From positions 1 through 64,000 of the forward strand of contig NZ_PSLG01000003.1 in assembly GCF_040289485.1 (NCBI RefSeq): a stretch of DNA of 64,000 nucleotides, read 5' to 3'. The position numbers and the translations under genes were made by a program. This document shows positions 57,472 to 64,000 of this stretch, piece after piece. Every line of letters begins with the position of its first letter. Positions within the stretch are counted from its first letter, which is position 1. Source of the stretch: Thermoflexus sp040289485 (lineage in GTDB: Bacteria > Chloroflexota > Anaerolineae > Thermoflexales > Thermoflexaceae). The notes beneath the pieces are model-generated. The model had not been told where the DNA came from and did not search any database. It was given only the letters and a program-made list of their open reading frames with translations.

Positions 57472-58380
57472 TCACGCCAGTTCCTCGAAAAGCGGCGAGA
57501 GGTCCCGGCGGTAGATCGGCTCCAGATCGGCCAGCCGCTGGCCCCAGTGGGGGAGCCGGGCGGCCAGTTCGTCCTCCAGCGTCGGCCGCTCCACCTGGTA
57601 GAAGATGCCGATGGGGATGCGCTCGCCGTTCTCGTAGGCCTTGGCCAGGGCCTGCGCCTTCTTGGTGATGATCTCCTGCTCGTCCGCCGGGTTGTGCACC
57701 ACGGGGTCGTAGCCGGTCTCCTCGAGCTTGTAAACCCGGGCGTTGTAATACTCCCGGGTGTAGAGGTTGTTGTAGGTCGGGCAGGGCTGCAGGACGTCGA
57801 TCAACGCCGTGCCCCGGTGCCGGATGGCGGCCACGATGAGGTCCCGCAGGTGCCGCACGTCATAGGCGTATCCGCGGGCGATGAAGGTGTAGCCCGCCCC
57901 CAGGGCCACCGCGATGGGGTTGAGGGCCTCCATCAAGTTGGGCTCGGGCAGGGATTTGGTCTGGGCGCCCTTCGGCAGGGTGGGGGAGGCCTGCCCCTTC
58001 GTCAGGCCGTAGACCCCGTTGTTGTAAACGATGTAGGTGAGGTCCACGTTGCGTCGCCCGGCGGCCAGGAAATACCCGGCCCCGATCCCATAGCCGTCGC
58101 CGTCCCCGCCCACGGCGATCACGGTCATCTCCGGGTTGGCCAGTTTGAAGCCCGTGGCCACCGGCAACACCCGCCCGTGGAGGGTGTGGATCCCGTAGGT
58201 TCCGATGTAATGGGGGGTCTTCCCGGAGCAGCCGATGCCGGAGAACACCGCCACCCGGTGGGGTGGGAGCTGCAGGGCGGCCAGCGCCTGGTGGATCGCG
58301 TTCAGGATCCCGAAATCTCCGCAGCCGGGGCACCAGTCGATCCAGACCTCGGTCTTATAATCCTTCACCGCGTAGGCCAT
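57472..58380 (-). CDS. korB: 2-oxoacid:ferredoxin oxidoreductase beta subunit
   Basis: ThDP-binding subunit, 302 residues. WCPGCGDFGILNAI holds cluster cysteines, with a further Cys in FSGIGCSGKTPHY; the ThDP motif is AVGGDGDGYGIGAGYF with NNGVYGLTKGQASPT. The C-terminus is of the KorB (2-oxoglutarate/2-oxoacid) type. It overlaps korA by 16 bases and starts after GGAGGTGATCCC. Convergent with the Usp-GpgS gene, 41 bp away, with no terminator seen. Confidence 0.94.
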   Translation of the reverse strand: MAYAVKDYKTEVWIDWCPGCGDFGILNAIHQALAALQLPPHRVAVFSGIGCSGKTPHYIGTYGIHTLHGRVLPVATGFKLANPEMTVIAVGGDGDGYGIGAGYFLAAGRRNVDLTYIVYNNGVYGLTKGQASPTLPKGAQTKSLPEPNLMEALNPIAVALGAGYTFIARGYAYDVRHLRDLIVAAIRHRGTALIDVLQPCPTYNNLYTREYYNARVYKLEETGYDPVVHNPADEQEIITKKAQALAKAYENGERIPIGIFYQVERPTLEDELAARLPHWGQRLADLEPIYRRDLSPLFEELA

Positions 58381-60251
58381 GGGATCACCTCCCGGGCTTC
58401 GCTGGAGATCATCACGATGCGCTCCTCGTCGCTGTTCAGCGCCCGGCGCACCCCCTCCAGGATCTCGTTGACCGTGAAGGGACGGCCGTCGTATTTGAGC
58501 ACCTTCTGGGGGATCCGGAAGCCGGTCTGCTCCCGGATCAGATCCCCCAACTGGCCGGAGTAATTGTTCTCGATGAGGATGGCCCGGCGGGCCCGCCGCA
58601 GGATGGCGGCCACCGGCTCGGCGGGGAAGGGGCGCATCATTCGGATCTGCAGGAAGTTGAAGGTGAGCCCGTTGAAGGCGGAGAGCTCCTCCAGGGCGTC
58701 CAGGATGGCCCCCTTGGTGCTCCCCCAGCCGACCAGGGTGACATGGGCCTCGGCGGGGCCGTGGAGGGTGAACTTCTTGCTGTCCGGGATCTCCCGGGCG
58801 GCCTGCTCCAGTTTGCGCATCCGCTTGTCCATCTGCTCCACGCGATGGATCACCCCCTCGGAGATGTGCCCCTTGGGGTTGTGCTCATCGGTGGTGGTCC
58901 AGAAGATCACCCCTTCGGTGCCCGGGATGACCCATGGCGAGATGCCGCTCTCCGTGACGGCGTGGCGCAGGTAGCCGTCCGGGCGGCCTTCCGGCCGATG
59001 CTGGACGCCGCGGTCGATGGTCAGGCCCCGGGTGTCGAAGCGGGGCACCGTGATGTAGCTGCTGGCCAGGTATTTGTCCACCAGGACGATCACCGGCATC
59101 TGGTATCGGTCGGCCCAGTTGAAAGCCTCGAAGCTGTCGTAGAAGGCCTCCACCACGTCGCCGGGGGCGATGACGATGTGGGGGAACTCCCCGTGGGCCG
59201 GGTGCAGGGCGAAACCTAGGTCCGCCTGTTCCGTGCGGGTGGGGAGGCCGGTGCTGGGGCCCCCGCGCTGATACAGGAAGACCACCAGGCCGGGGGCCTC
59301 GGTGATGGCTGCGAACCCGATGCCCTCGGGCATCAGGGCGAAGCCCGGACCCGCGGTGGAGGTCGCGGCCCGGGCGCCGGCATGGGCGGCGCCCACCGCC
59401 ATGTTGATGGCCGAGATCTCGTCCTCCGTCTGGATCACCACGACGTTGTATTTGCCCTGGACGGCCTCCAGGTAGGTGCTCTCATCGGTGGCCGGGCTGA
59501 TGGGGTAGTAGGTCTGGACGCCCAGGCCGGCCTGGAGTTTCCCCAGGGCCACCGCCTGCACGCCGCGGATGAGGATCTGATCCGGCCGGCGCTCCCGCCT
59601 CCGGATCTTCCAGGGGAAGTCGTTGCCGAAGGTCTCGTGGACGTAAGCGTAGGTCACCCGCAGGGCCTCGATGTTCATGTCCGCCACTCGCGCCCGGCGG
59701 CCCTTGAACTGCTCCCGGATCACCCCGGCCACCTCTTCGAGGTCGTAATCCAGGATCGCCAGGGTGGCCCCCAGGGCCACCGTGTTGCGCATGATATCGT
59801 ACTGGCGGTACTCCGCCGCTTTGCCGAAGGGCTCCAGGGCCCTCCGGATCATATCGAAATAGGGGATCGGATACAGGCGCACGTCGTCGCGGCCGATGCG
59901 CCCCCGGATGTCCCCCAGGTCCGCGTCGTAGATGATCCCGCCGCCCGGGACGACCTCATGGACGTGGCCGCGGTGGGTGGGGAACTCCGGGTTGTGGTGG
60001 TGGTCGCCGAAGAGGGTCTCCTCGTCGAGGGCAGCCAGGAGGTGGACCTCGTCGACCGGCGCGTGGACGGGCTCCTCGGACACGCGGACGCGATAATAAC
60101 TGTGCTTGCCCATGATGTTGGAATGGTATTCGATATTGGCGAAGACGTAGAGGCCGCCGCGGCTGAAGGCCTTGGCCAGGGTCTCAGCGGCGACGTTGAT
60201 CCCGCTGCCCTGGGGCCCGCCGATCATCCACGAGACAAACCGTTTGGGCAT
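58365..60251 (-). CDS. korA: 2-oxoacid:ferredoxin oxidoreductase, fused gamma-alpha subunit
   Basis: A 628-residue fusion. Residues 1-~190 are the gamma domain (SWMIGGPQGSGINVAAETLAKA, ANIEYHSNIMGKHSYYRVRVS); the rest is the alpha pyrimidine domain (GLGVQTYYPISPATDE, VVIQTEDEISAINMAVGAAHAGARAATSTAGPGFALM) and C-terminal CoA-type domain. With KorB it oxidises a 2-oxoacid to acyl-CoA, reducing ferredoxin, or runs in reverse. No delta ferredoxin subunit is encoded beside it. The ATG at 60251 has GGGAGG six bases away; a GTG two codons earlier is less likely. Confidence 0.95.
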   Translation of the reverse strand: MPKRFVSWMIGGPQGSGINVAAETLAKAFSRGGLYVFANIEYHSNIMGKHSYYRVRVSEEPVHAPVDEVHLLAALDEETLFGDHHHNPEFPTHRGHVHEVVPGGGIIYDADLGDIRGRIGRDDVRLYPIPYFDMIRRALEPFGKAAEYRQYDIMRNTVALGATLAILDYDLEEVAGVIREQFKGRRARVADMNIEALRVTYAYVHETFGNDFPWKIRRRERRPDQILIRGVQAVALGKLQAGLGVQTYYPISPATDESTYLEAVQGKYNVVVIQTEDEISAINMAVGAAHAGARAATSTAGPGFALMPEGIGFAAITEAPGLVVFLYQRGGPSTGLPTRTEQADLGFALHPAHGEFPHIVIAPGDVVEAFYDSFEAFNWADRYQMPVIVLVDKYLASSYITVPRFDTRGLTIDRGVQHRPEGRPDGYLRHAVTESGISPWVIPGTEGVIFWTTTDEHNPKGHISEGVIHRVEQMDKRMRKLEQAAREIPDSKKFTLHGPAEAHVTLVGWGSTKGAILDALEELSAFNGLTFNFLQIRMMRPFPAEPVAAILRRARRAILIENNYSGQLGDLIREQTGFRIPQKVLKYDGRPFTVNEILEGVRRALNSDEERIVMISSEAREVIPWPTR

Positions 60252-60314
60252 GGCCACGCCTCCCTACCTCAGGTGCCTGCCTCCCCCACGCGCCGGCAGA
60301 GAAGGCTTTTCAAA

Positions 60315-60343
60315 AGTATAATCGCACCGCTCCTGCTTGTAAA
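60315..60343 (-). promoter_or_regulatory. Promoter of korAB
   Basis: Minus strand: TTTACA (60338-60343), 17 bp, TATACT (60315-60320). A TATAAT lies on the opposite strand over the same bases (60317-60322). Confidence 0.8.
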
Positions 60344-60383
60344 ATTTAGAACAGACGGCGGCCCCTTTCTCCCATTTGGGGGA

Positions 60384-60884
60384 TCATCCCCCGCTTGGGG
60401 GTGTTGCCTCGGTTTCCGTCACCCCCCGCCCGCGGACCAGCAGGGTCCACTGGCCCTTCTGCACGATCTCGCCGCGCTGGTTGCGCACCTGCACGTTGAA
60501 GACAACGAACCCGGAGCGCCCATCGGGGGCGGGCCGTTTCTGGGCCACCTCGATCTCCGCGTGGATCGTGTCGCCGATCCGGATGGGCGCCCGGAACCGC
60601 CACTCCAGCCCGGTGAAGGCCTCGACGGTCTCCTCCAGGAAGCCTAGGCGGGCGGCCAGGCCCGAGGCGATGGAGAGGCCCAACAGGCCATGGGCGATCC
60701 GCTCCCCGAAGAGCGTCCCCCGGGCGTATTCCGCATCGGTGTGCAGCGGCGTGTAATCCCCCGACAGGCCGGCGAACAACACGATGTCCGCCTCGGTGAC
60801 GGTGCGGCCGGGCGTGCGGACCCGCCAGCCGACCTCCAGGTCCTCAAACCACATCCCGCGACGGAGGGTCTCCTGTGCTGCCAT
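60384..60884 (-). CDS. MaoC-like hot-dog dehydratase
   Basis: A 166-residue single hot-dog protein of the MaoC/(R)-hydratase type: the catalytic pair lies in FAGLSGDYTPLHTDAEYA (Asp and His), with GERIAHGLLGLSIASGL as the second motif. It hydrates enoyl-CoA or a related thioester. It lies alone between korA and the SIS gene. The ATG at 60884 follows a distant GGAGGAGG; the frame is open further up, but the promoter at 60946-60974 limits the start. Confidence 0.9.
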   Translation of the reverse strand: MAAQETLRRGMWFEDLEVGWRVRTPGRTVTEADIVLFAGLSGDYTPLHTDAEYARGTLFGERIAHGLLGLSIASGLAARLGFLEETVEAFTGLEWRFRAPIRIGDTIHAEIEVAQKRPAPDGRSGFVVFNVQVRNQRGEIVQKGQWTLLVRGRGVTETEATPPSGG

Positions 60885-60945
60885 CGTGGATGCCTCCTCC
60901 AGGTTAGGAAAGGTGCCGATCCGGGACGACGGTCGGATGGACTGA

Positions 60946-60974
60946 AGTATAATCGGCTCGGGGGAGCGCCTCAA
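60946..60974 (-). promoter_or_regulatory. Promoter of the MaoC-like gene
   Basis: Minus strand: TTGAGG (60969-60974), 17 bp, TATACT (60946-60951). Confidence 0.65.
60948..60953 (+). promoter_or_regulatory. -10 box (TATAAT) for the SIS gene, shared with the opposite promoter
   Basis: Perfect TATAAT on the plus strand overlapping the minus-strand TATACT, 80 bp before the SIS-gene start. The -35 is weak. A possible true bidirectional promoter. Confidence 0.5.
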
Positions 60975-61033
60975 CGAGGCCGCGGTCGGGCCCGGCGCAC
61001 CCATCGCCATCGTTTCCCCGAGGAGGCCGATCG

Positions 61034-62065
61034 GTGTGGGTGGAGGCGGAGATCCGCGAGCAGCCGGAACGGGCGGCCCTCTTGATCCGGGAGGGCTGGG
61101 AGGAGGCGCGGCGGATCGTCGCGGCCGCGCGGCGCTTCGACCCGGCGCTGGTGATGCTGGCCGCTCGGGGGAGTTCCGACAACGCCGCCCGCTACGGGCA
61201 GTATCTCCTGAGCGTCTTCACTGGGCTGCCGGCCGCCCTGGCCACGCCCTCCCTCTTCACCTTCTACCGGCGGCCGCCGCGGCTGCACCGGGCGTGGGTG
61301 ATCGGGATCTCCCAGTCCGGCCGCTCCCCCGACATCGTGGAGGTGATCCGGGAGGCCCGGCGCCAGGGCGGATGGACCCTGGCCATCACCAACGACCCGG
61401 GCTCCCCCCTCGCGACGGCCGCCCACGCGGTGCTCCCCCTCCGGGCCGGTGAGGAACGGGCGGTGGCCGCCACCAAGACGTATACCGCCCAGTTGATCGC
61501 CCTGGCCATGCTGGCCGTGGCCTGGACGGAGGACCCGGCGTTGCGGGAGCAGCTCCAAAGCCTTCCGGAGGCCATGCGCCAGGCGCTGGACACCGAGGCG
61601 ATGGCCCGGGAGGCTGCTGCCTGCTGGTGGCGGGCGGCCCACGGCGTGGTCATCGGGCGGGGTTTCCATTACGCCACCGCCTTCGAGGTCGCCCTCAAAC
61701 TGAAGGAATTGACCTACGTGGTGGCGGAGCCGTATTCGTCGGCGGATTTCCTCCACGGCCCCATCGCCCTGGTCGAGCCGGGCTTCCCGGTCTTCCTGAT
61801 CGCCGCCGGCCCCACCTTCCGCGAGGAGATGGAAGGCCTGGCCCGCGCGCTTCGCGAGCGCGAAGCGCACCTGACCGTGTGCAGCGACGACCCCGGCTTG
61901 CTGGACCGGGGCCAGGTCCGCATCCCCCTGCCCCCGGTCCCGGAATGGCTTTCCCCGGCGGTGGCGGTCATCCCAGGCCAATGGTTCGCGGTCGCCCTCG
62001 CCCGCCGGAGGGGCCTGGACCCCGATCGGCCCCGGGGCCTGCAGAAGGTGACGGAGACCCGCTGA
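61034..62065 (+). CDS. Double SIS-domain sugar isomerase/deaminase
   Basis: A 343-residue protein with two SIS domains, like the isomerase half of GlmS without the glutaminase: LAARGSSDNAARYGQYL (about residue 42), ISQSGRSPDIVEVIREAR, AATKTYTAQL, then VIGRGFHYATAFEVALKLKELTYVVAEPYSSADFLHGPIALVEPG in the second domain. This form matches GlmS-related glucosamine-6-phosphate deaminases and AgaS-like enzymes acting on amino-sugar phosphates. The GTG start at 61034 has AGGAGG seven bases upstream. Followed by xseA 26 bp later. Confidence 0.9.
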   Translation: MWVEAEIREQPERAALLIREGWEEARRIVAAARRFDPALVMLAARGSSDNAARYGQYLLSVFTGLPAALATPSLFTFYRRPPRLHRAWVIGISQSGRSPDIVEVIREARRQGGWTLAITNDPGSPLATAAHAVLPLRAGEERAVAATKTYTAQLIALAMLAVAWTEDPALREQLQSLPEAMRQALDTEAMAREAAACWWRAAHGVVIGRGFHYATAFEVALKLKELTYVVAEPYSSADFLHGPIALVEPGFPVFLIAAGPTFREEMEGLARALREREAHLTVCSDDPGLLDRGQVRIPLPPVPEWLSPAVAVIPGQWFAVALARRRGLDPDRPRGLQKVTETR

Positions 62066-62091
62066 TCCCGCCCAGAGGGGAGCGCCGCCCG

Positions 62092-63321
62092 ATGAGCGAA
62101 TGGGAACTCATGCCGTCCGCCCCCCTGGTGTATCTGACCGTCTCCCAGTTGGCGGCCCACCTGAAGGAGGTGGTGGAGAGCCGCCTCGCGTGGGAGGACC
62201 TATGGGTGGAGGGAGAGGTGAGCGATCTGCGGGCCACGGCCCCCGGCCACATCTTTTTTTCCCTGAAAGAGGGACGGGCCCAGATCACCTGTGTGGTCTG
62301 GAAGGCCCACGCCGCCCGCATGCCCCGGCTCCCCGCCAACGGGCAGTCCATCTTGGTGCACGGGCGGGTGGGCTTTTATGAGGAACGCGGGGACTGCCGG
62401 CTTTACGTGGATCGCTGGCTTCCCCTGGGCCTGGGGCAGCGTTTCCTCACCCTGGAGGCCTTGAAGCGGCAGCTGGAGGCCGAGGGGCTGTTCGACCCCG
62501 CCCGCAAGCGCCCGCTCCCTCCCTTCCCCAAACGGATCGGCGTCGTGACCTCGCCGGCCGGCGCTGCCCTGCGGGACATCCTGAACGTCCTGCGCCGGCG
62601 GTGGCCCCTGGCTGAGGTGATCCTCTCCCCCACGGCCGTGCAGGGAGAGGATGCCCCTCCGTCCATCGTCGCGGCCCTGGAGGCCCTCTACCGGCTGAAG
62701 GATCTCGATCTGATCCTCATCGCCCGGGGCGGCGGCTCTCACGAGGAACTCTGGGCCTTCAACGACGAGCGGGTGGTCCGCACGGTGGCCGCCTCCCCCG
62801 TCCCCGTGGTCTCCGGGGTCGGCCACGCCATCGACCTCACCCTCACCGACGCCGCCGCCGACCTCCACGCCCCAACCCCTTCGGCGGCGGCGGAGCGTTC
62901 CACCCCGGACCGGGAGGCCCTCGCCGCCCACCTCCTCCAGTGGCGGGACCGCCTGGACCAGGCGATGCGCCACCGACTGGAGGCCGCGGCCCAGGCCCTT
63001 CAGGTGTGGCGCGCCCGCCTGCAGGCCCACACCCCGGAACGCCAGTTGGACGCCCGGGCGCAGCGGCTGGGCCTTCTCCGCGTGCGGCTCCGGGCCGCCG
63101 CCGGGCAACAACTGAGCGGGGCCGAGGGCCGGCTGGAACGGGCCCGCCTCCGCTTGGAGGCCCTGAACCCCCGGGCGGTCCTGGCCCGCGGCTATGTCCT
63201 CGTGCGCCGGTGGGACGGACGCCTGGTCTCGCGCGCCGATCAGGTCCAGGCCGGCGAACGGCTGGTGCTCCAGTGGCACGACGGGGTGGTCTCGGTGCGG
63301 GTGGAAGGGGGGCCGGGATGA
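62092..63321 (+). CDS. xseA: Exodeoxyribonuclease VII large subunit
   Basis: Catalytic subunit of ExoVII, 409 residues. The N-terminal OB-fold (LTVSQLAAHLKEVVES, LWVEGEVSDLRATAPGHIFFSLKE) is followed by the nuclease domain: FPKRIGVVTSPAGAALRDILNVL, ARGGGSHEELWAFNDERVVR, VVSGVGHAIDLTLTDAAADLHAPTPSAAAE, a coiled coil and the C-terminal LARGYVLVR. All core motifs are kept. The partner XseB is encoded at 36960-37199, far from here. Its stop overlaps the next start by ATGA. Confidence 0.96.
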   Translation: MSEWELMPSAPLVYLTVSQLAAHLKEVVESRLAWEDLWVEGEVSDLRATAPGHIFFSLKEGRAQITCVVWKAHAARMPRLPANGQSILVHGRVGFYEERGDCRLYVDRWLPLGLGQRFLTLEALKRQLEAEGLFDPARKRPLPPFPKRIGVVTSPAGAALRDILNVLRRRWPLAEVILSPTAVQGEDAPPSIVAALEALYRLKDLDLILIARGGGSHEELWAFNDERVVRTVAASPVPVVSGVGHAIDLTLTDAAADLHAPTPSAAAERSTPDREALAAHLLQWRDRLDQAMRHRLEAAAQALQVWRARLQAHTPERQLDARAQRLGLLRVRLRAAAGQQLSGAEGRLERARLRLEALNPRAVLARGYVLVRRWDGRLVSRADQVQAGERLVLQWHDGVVSVRVEGGPG

Positions 63322-64000
63322 TCGAAACGTGGATGCGGCTGGGCCCCCACGTCCAGGAGGCCCTGGCGGCGCGGCGGCCCGTGGTGGCCCTGGAGACCGT
63401 GGTGGTGGCCTTCGGCCTCCCCCGGCCGGCGAACCTGGAGGTGGCCCTGGAGATGGAGGCGGCGGTGCGGGAGGCCGGCGCGATCCCCGCCACCATCGGG
63501 ATCCTGGAGGGGCAGGTGGTGATCGGGTTGCGCCCCTCGGAGATCGCGCGCTTCGCGGAGGGGAAGGAGATCCTCAAGGTCAGCCGTCGGGATCTCGCTA
63601 TCGCCCTGGCCCAGCGACGGATGGGCGCCACCACGGTGGCGGCCACCGTCTGGGCGGCGGCCCGGGCCGGGATCCCGGTGGTGGCAACCGGGGGCATCGG
63701 CGGGGTGCACCGGGGGATGCCCTTCGACGTCTCCAACGATCTGCCGACCCTGGCCGCCGAGCCGGTGGTGGTGGTGTGCTCCGGGGCGAAGGCGATCCTG
63801 GACCTGCGGGCGACCCGGGAGTGGTTGGAGACCCACGGCGTCCCCATCCTGGGGTGGGGGACGGCGGACCTCCCGGCGTTCTACAGCCCCTCCAGCGGGC
63901 TCCCGGTGGACGCCCGGGTGGATTCGGCGGCGGAAGCGGCGGCCATCGCCCGGATCCACTGGGCCCTGGGGGGGAAGGGGCTCCTCGTGGCCGTCCCCCC
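63318..64000 (+). CDS. psuG: Pseudouridine-5'-phosphate glycosidase, C-terminus cut by window edge
   Basis: Splits pseudouridine 5'-phosphate into uracil and ribose 5-phosphate. The visible ~227 residues include VVALETVVVAFGLPRPANLEVALEMEA (usual ALES is ALET), GAIPATIGILEGQVVIGL, KVSRRDLAIALAQRRMGATTVAAT with the catalytic lysine region, and ATGGIGGVHRG. Normal length is ~300, so about 70 residues lie beyond the window. The ATG overlaps the xseA stop. The product ribose 5-phosphate links it loosely to the ribose operon in this window. Confidence 0.95.
   Translation, partial: MIETWMRLGPHVQEALAARRPVVALETVVVAFGLPRPANLEVALEMEAAVREAGAIPATIGILEGQVVIGLRPSEIARFAEGKEILKVSRRDLAIALAQRRMGATTVAATVWAAARAGIPVVATGGIGGVHRGMPFDVSNDLPTLAAEPVVVVCSGAKAILDLRATREWLETHGVPILGWGTADLPAFYSPSSGLPVDARVDSAAEAAAIARIHWALGGKGLLVAVP

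Noticed and set aside
1..64000. Possible tRNA genes, insertion sequences, prophage or integrated element.
   Set aside because: No TΨC-loop-like GGTTCRANYCC sequence in a gap, no transposase or integrase frame, no flanking direct repeats, and composition is even throughout.

Overview
The window is about 64 kb of very GC-rich, densely packed bacterial chromosome. Genes are short-spaced, often overlap by ATGA junctions, and lie in mixed-strand operons. The gene content (coproporphyrin-dependent haem operon with ChdC, SufCBDS with a SufR regulator, MutS2, a 2-oxoacid:ferredoxin oxidoreductase, a GpgS-type compatible-solute synthase, cytoplasmic LacI-controlled sugar uptake) fits a Chloroflexota-like bacterium, probably thermophilic. 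The genus is inference only. I see no tRNA, rRNA, CRISPR array, insertion sequence or prophage.

Layout. 1-4.5 kb: a repetitive coiled-coil protein, hpt, and a mutS2 - Trm112-like - HEAT-repeat run. 4.6-11.6 kb: an autoregulated ribose-type operon on the minus strand (lacI, rbsD, permease, binding protein, ATPase, second permease, kinase) with a clear sigma-70-type promoter and a perfect 20-bp operator. 11.6-14.4 kb: a prepilin-peptidase-like protein, a strongly folded non-coding RNA with its own promoter (6S-RNA-like), and a small minus-strand run ending upstream in coaE. 14.4-17.3 kb: an RNA-end-processing run (rtcA, RNase Z, zinc ribbon, EthD-like). 17.3-19.6 kb: a trypsin-like protease coupled to an ammonium-transporter-like protein that lacks the pore histidines. 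19.7-25.8 kb: DUF554, hydantoinase, orphan DNA methylase, patatin, LCP protein and a metallo-beta-lactamase fold protein. 25.8-33 kb: a haem operon (truncated hemB, chdC, radical SAM, hemL, hemE, cgoX, cpfC). 33-41.9 kb: secG, a solute-binding protein, cobalamin adenosyltransferase, xseB, a PDZ/radical SAM protein, a CopZ-N-like Fe-S protein, an NTPase and an MGDG-synthase-like glycosyltransferase. 42-48.1 kb: sufCBDS divergent from sufR-sufT. 48.2-60.3 kb: envelope genes, an acyl-CoA/acetate cluster, alanine dehydrogenase, a porB remnant, a Usp-Usp-GpgS fusion and korAB. 60.4-64 kb: MaoC, SIS, xseA and psuG (cut by the window edge).

How it works together. Uptake and phosphorylation of a ribose-like sugar are kept as one regulon. 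Haem is made by the coproporphyrin route, with an additional AhbD/NirJ-like radical SAM enzyme in the same operon. Fe-S assembly sits next to its own sensor SufR and to SufT, supplying the many Fe-S enzymes nearby (radical SAM proteins, KorAB). Acetate activation, CoA transfer and ferredoxin-linked 2-oxoacid oxidation lie together near the end.

Most promoters I could find follow TTGACN - 17 bp - TAWRAT (usually TATAAT, TAAAAT, TAAGAT or TATCAT). They allowed several start-codon corrections and support the non-coding RNA. Starts given here were chosen from Shine-Dalgarno spacing, overlaps and promoter positions.
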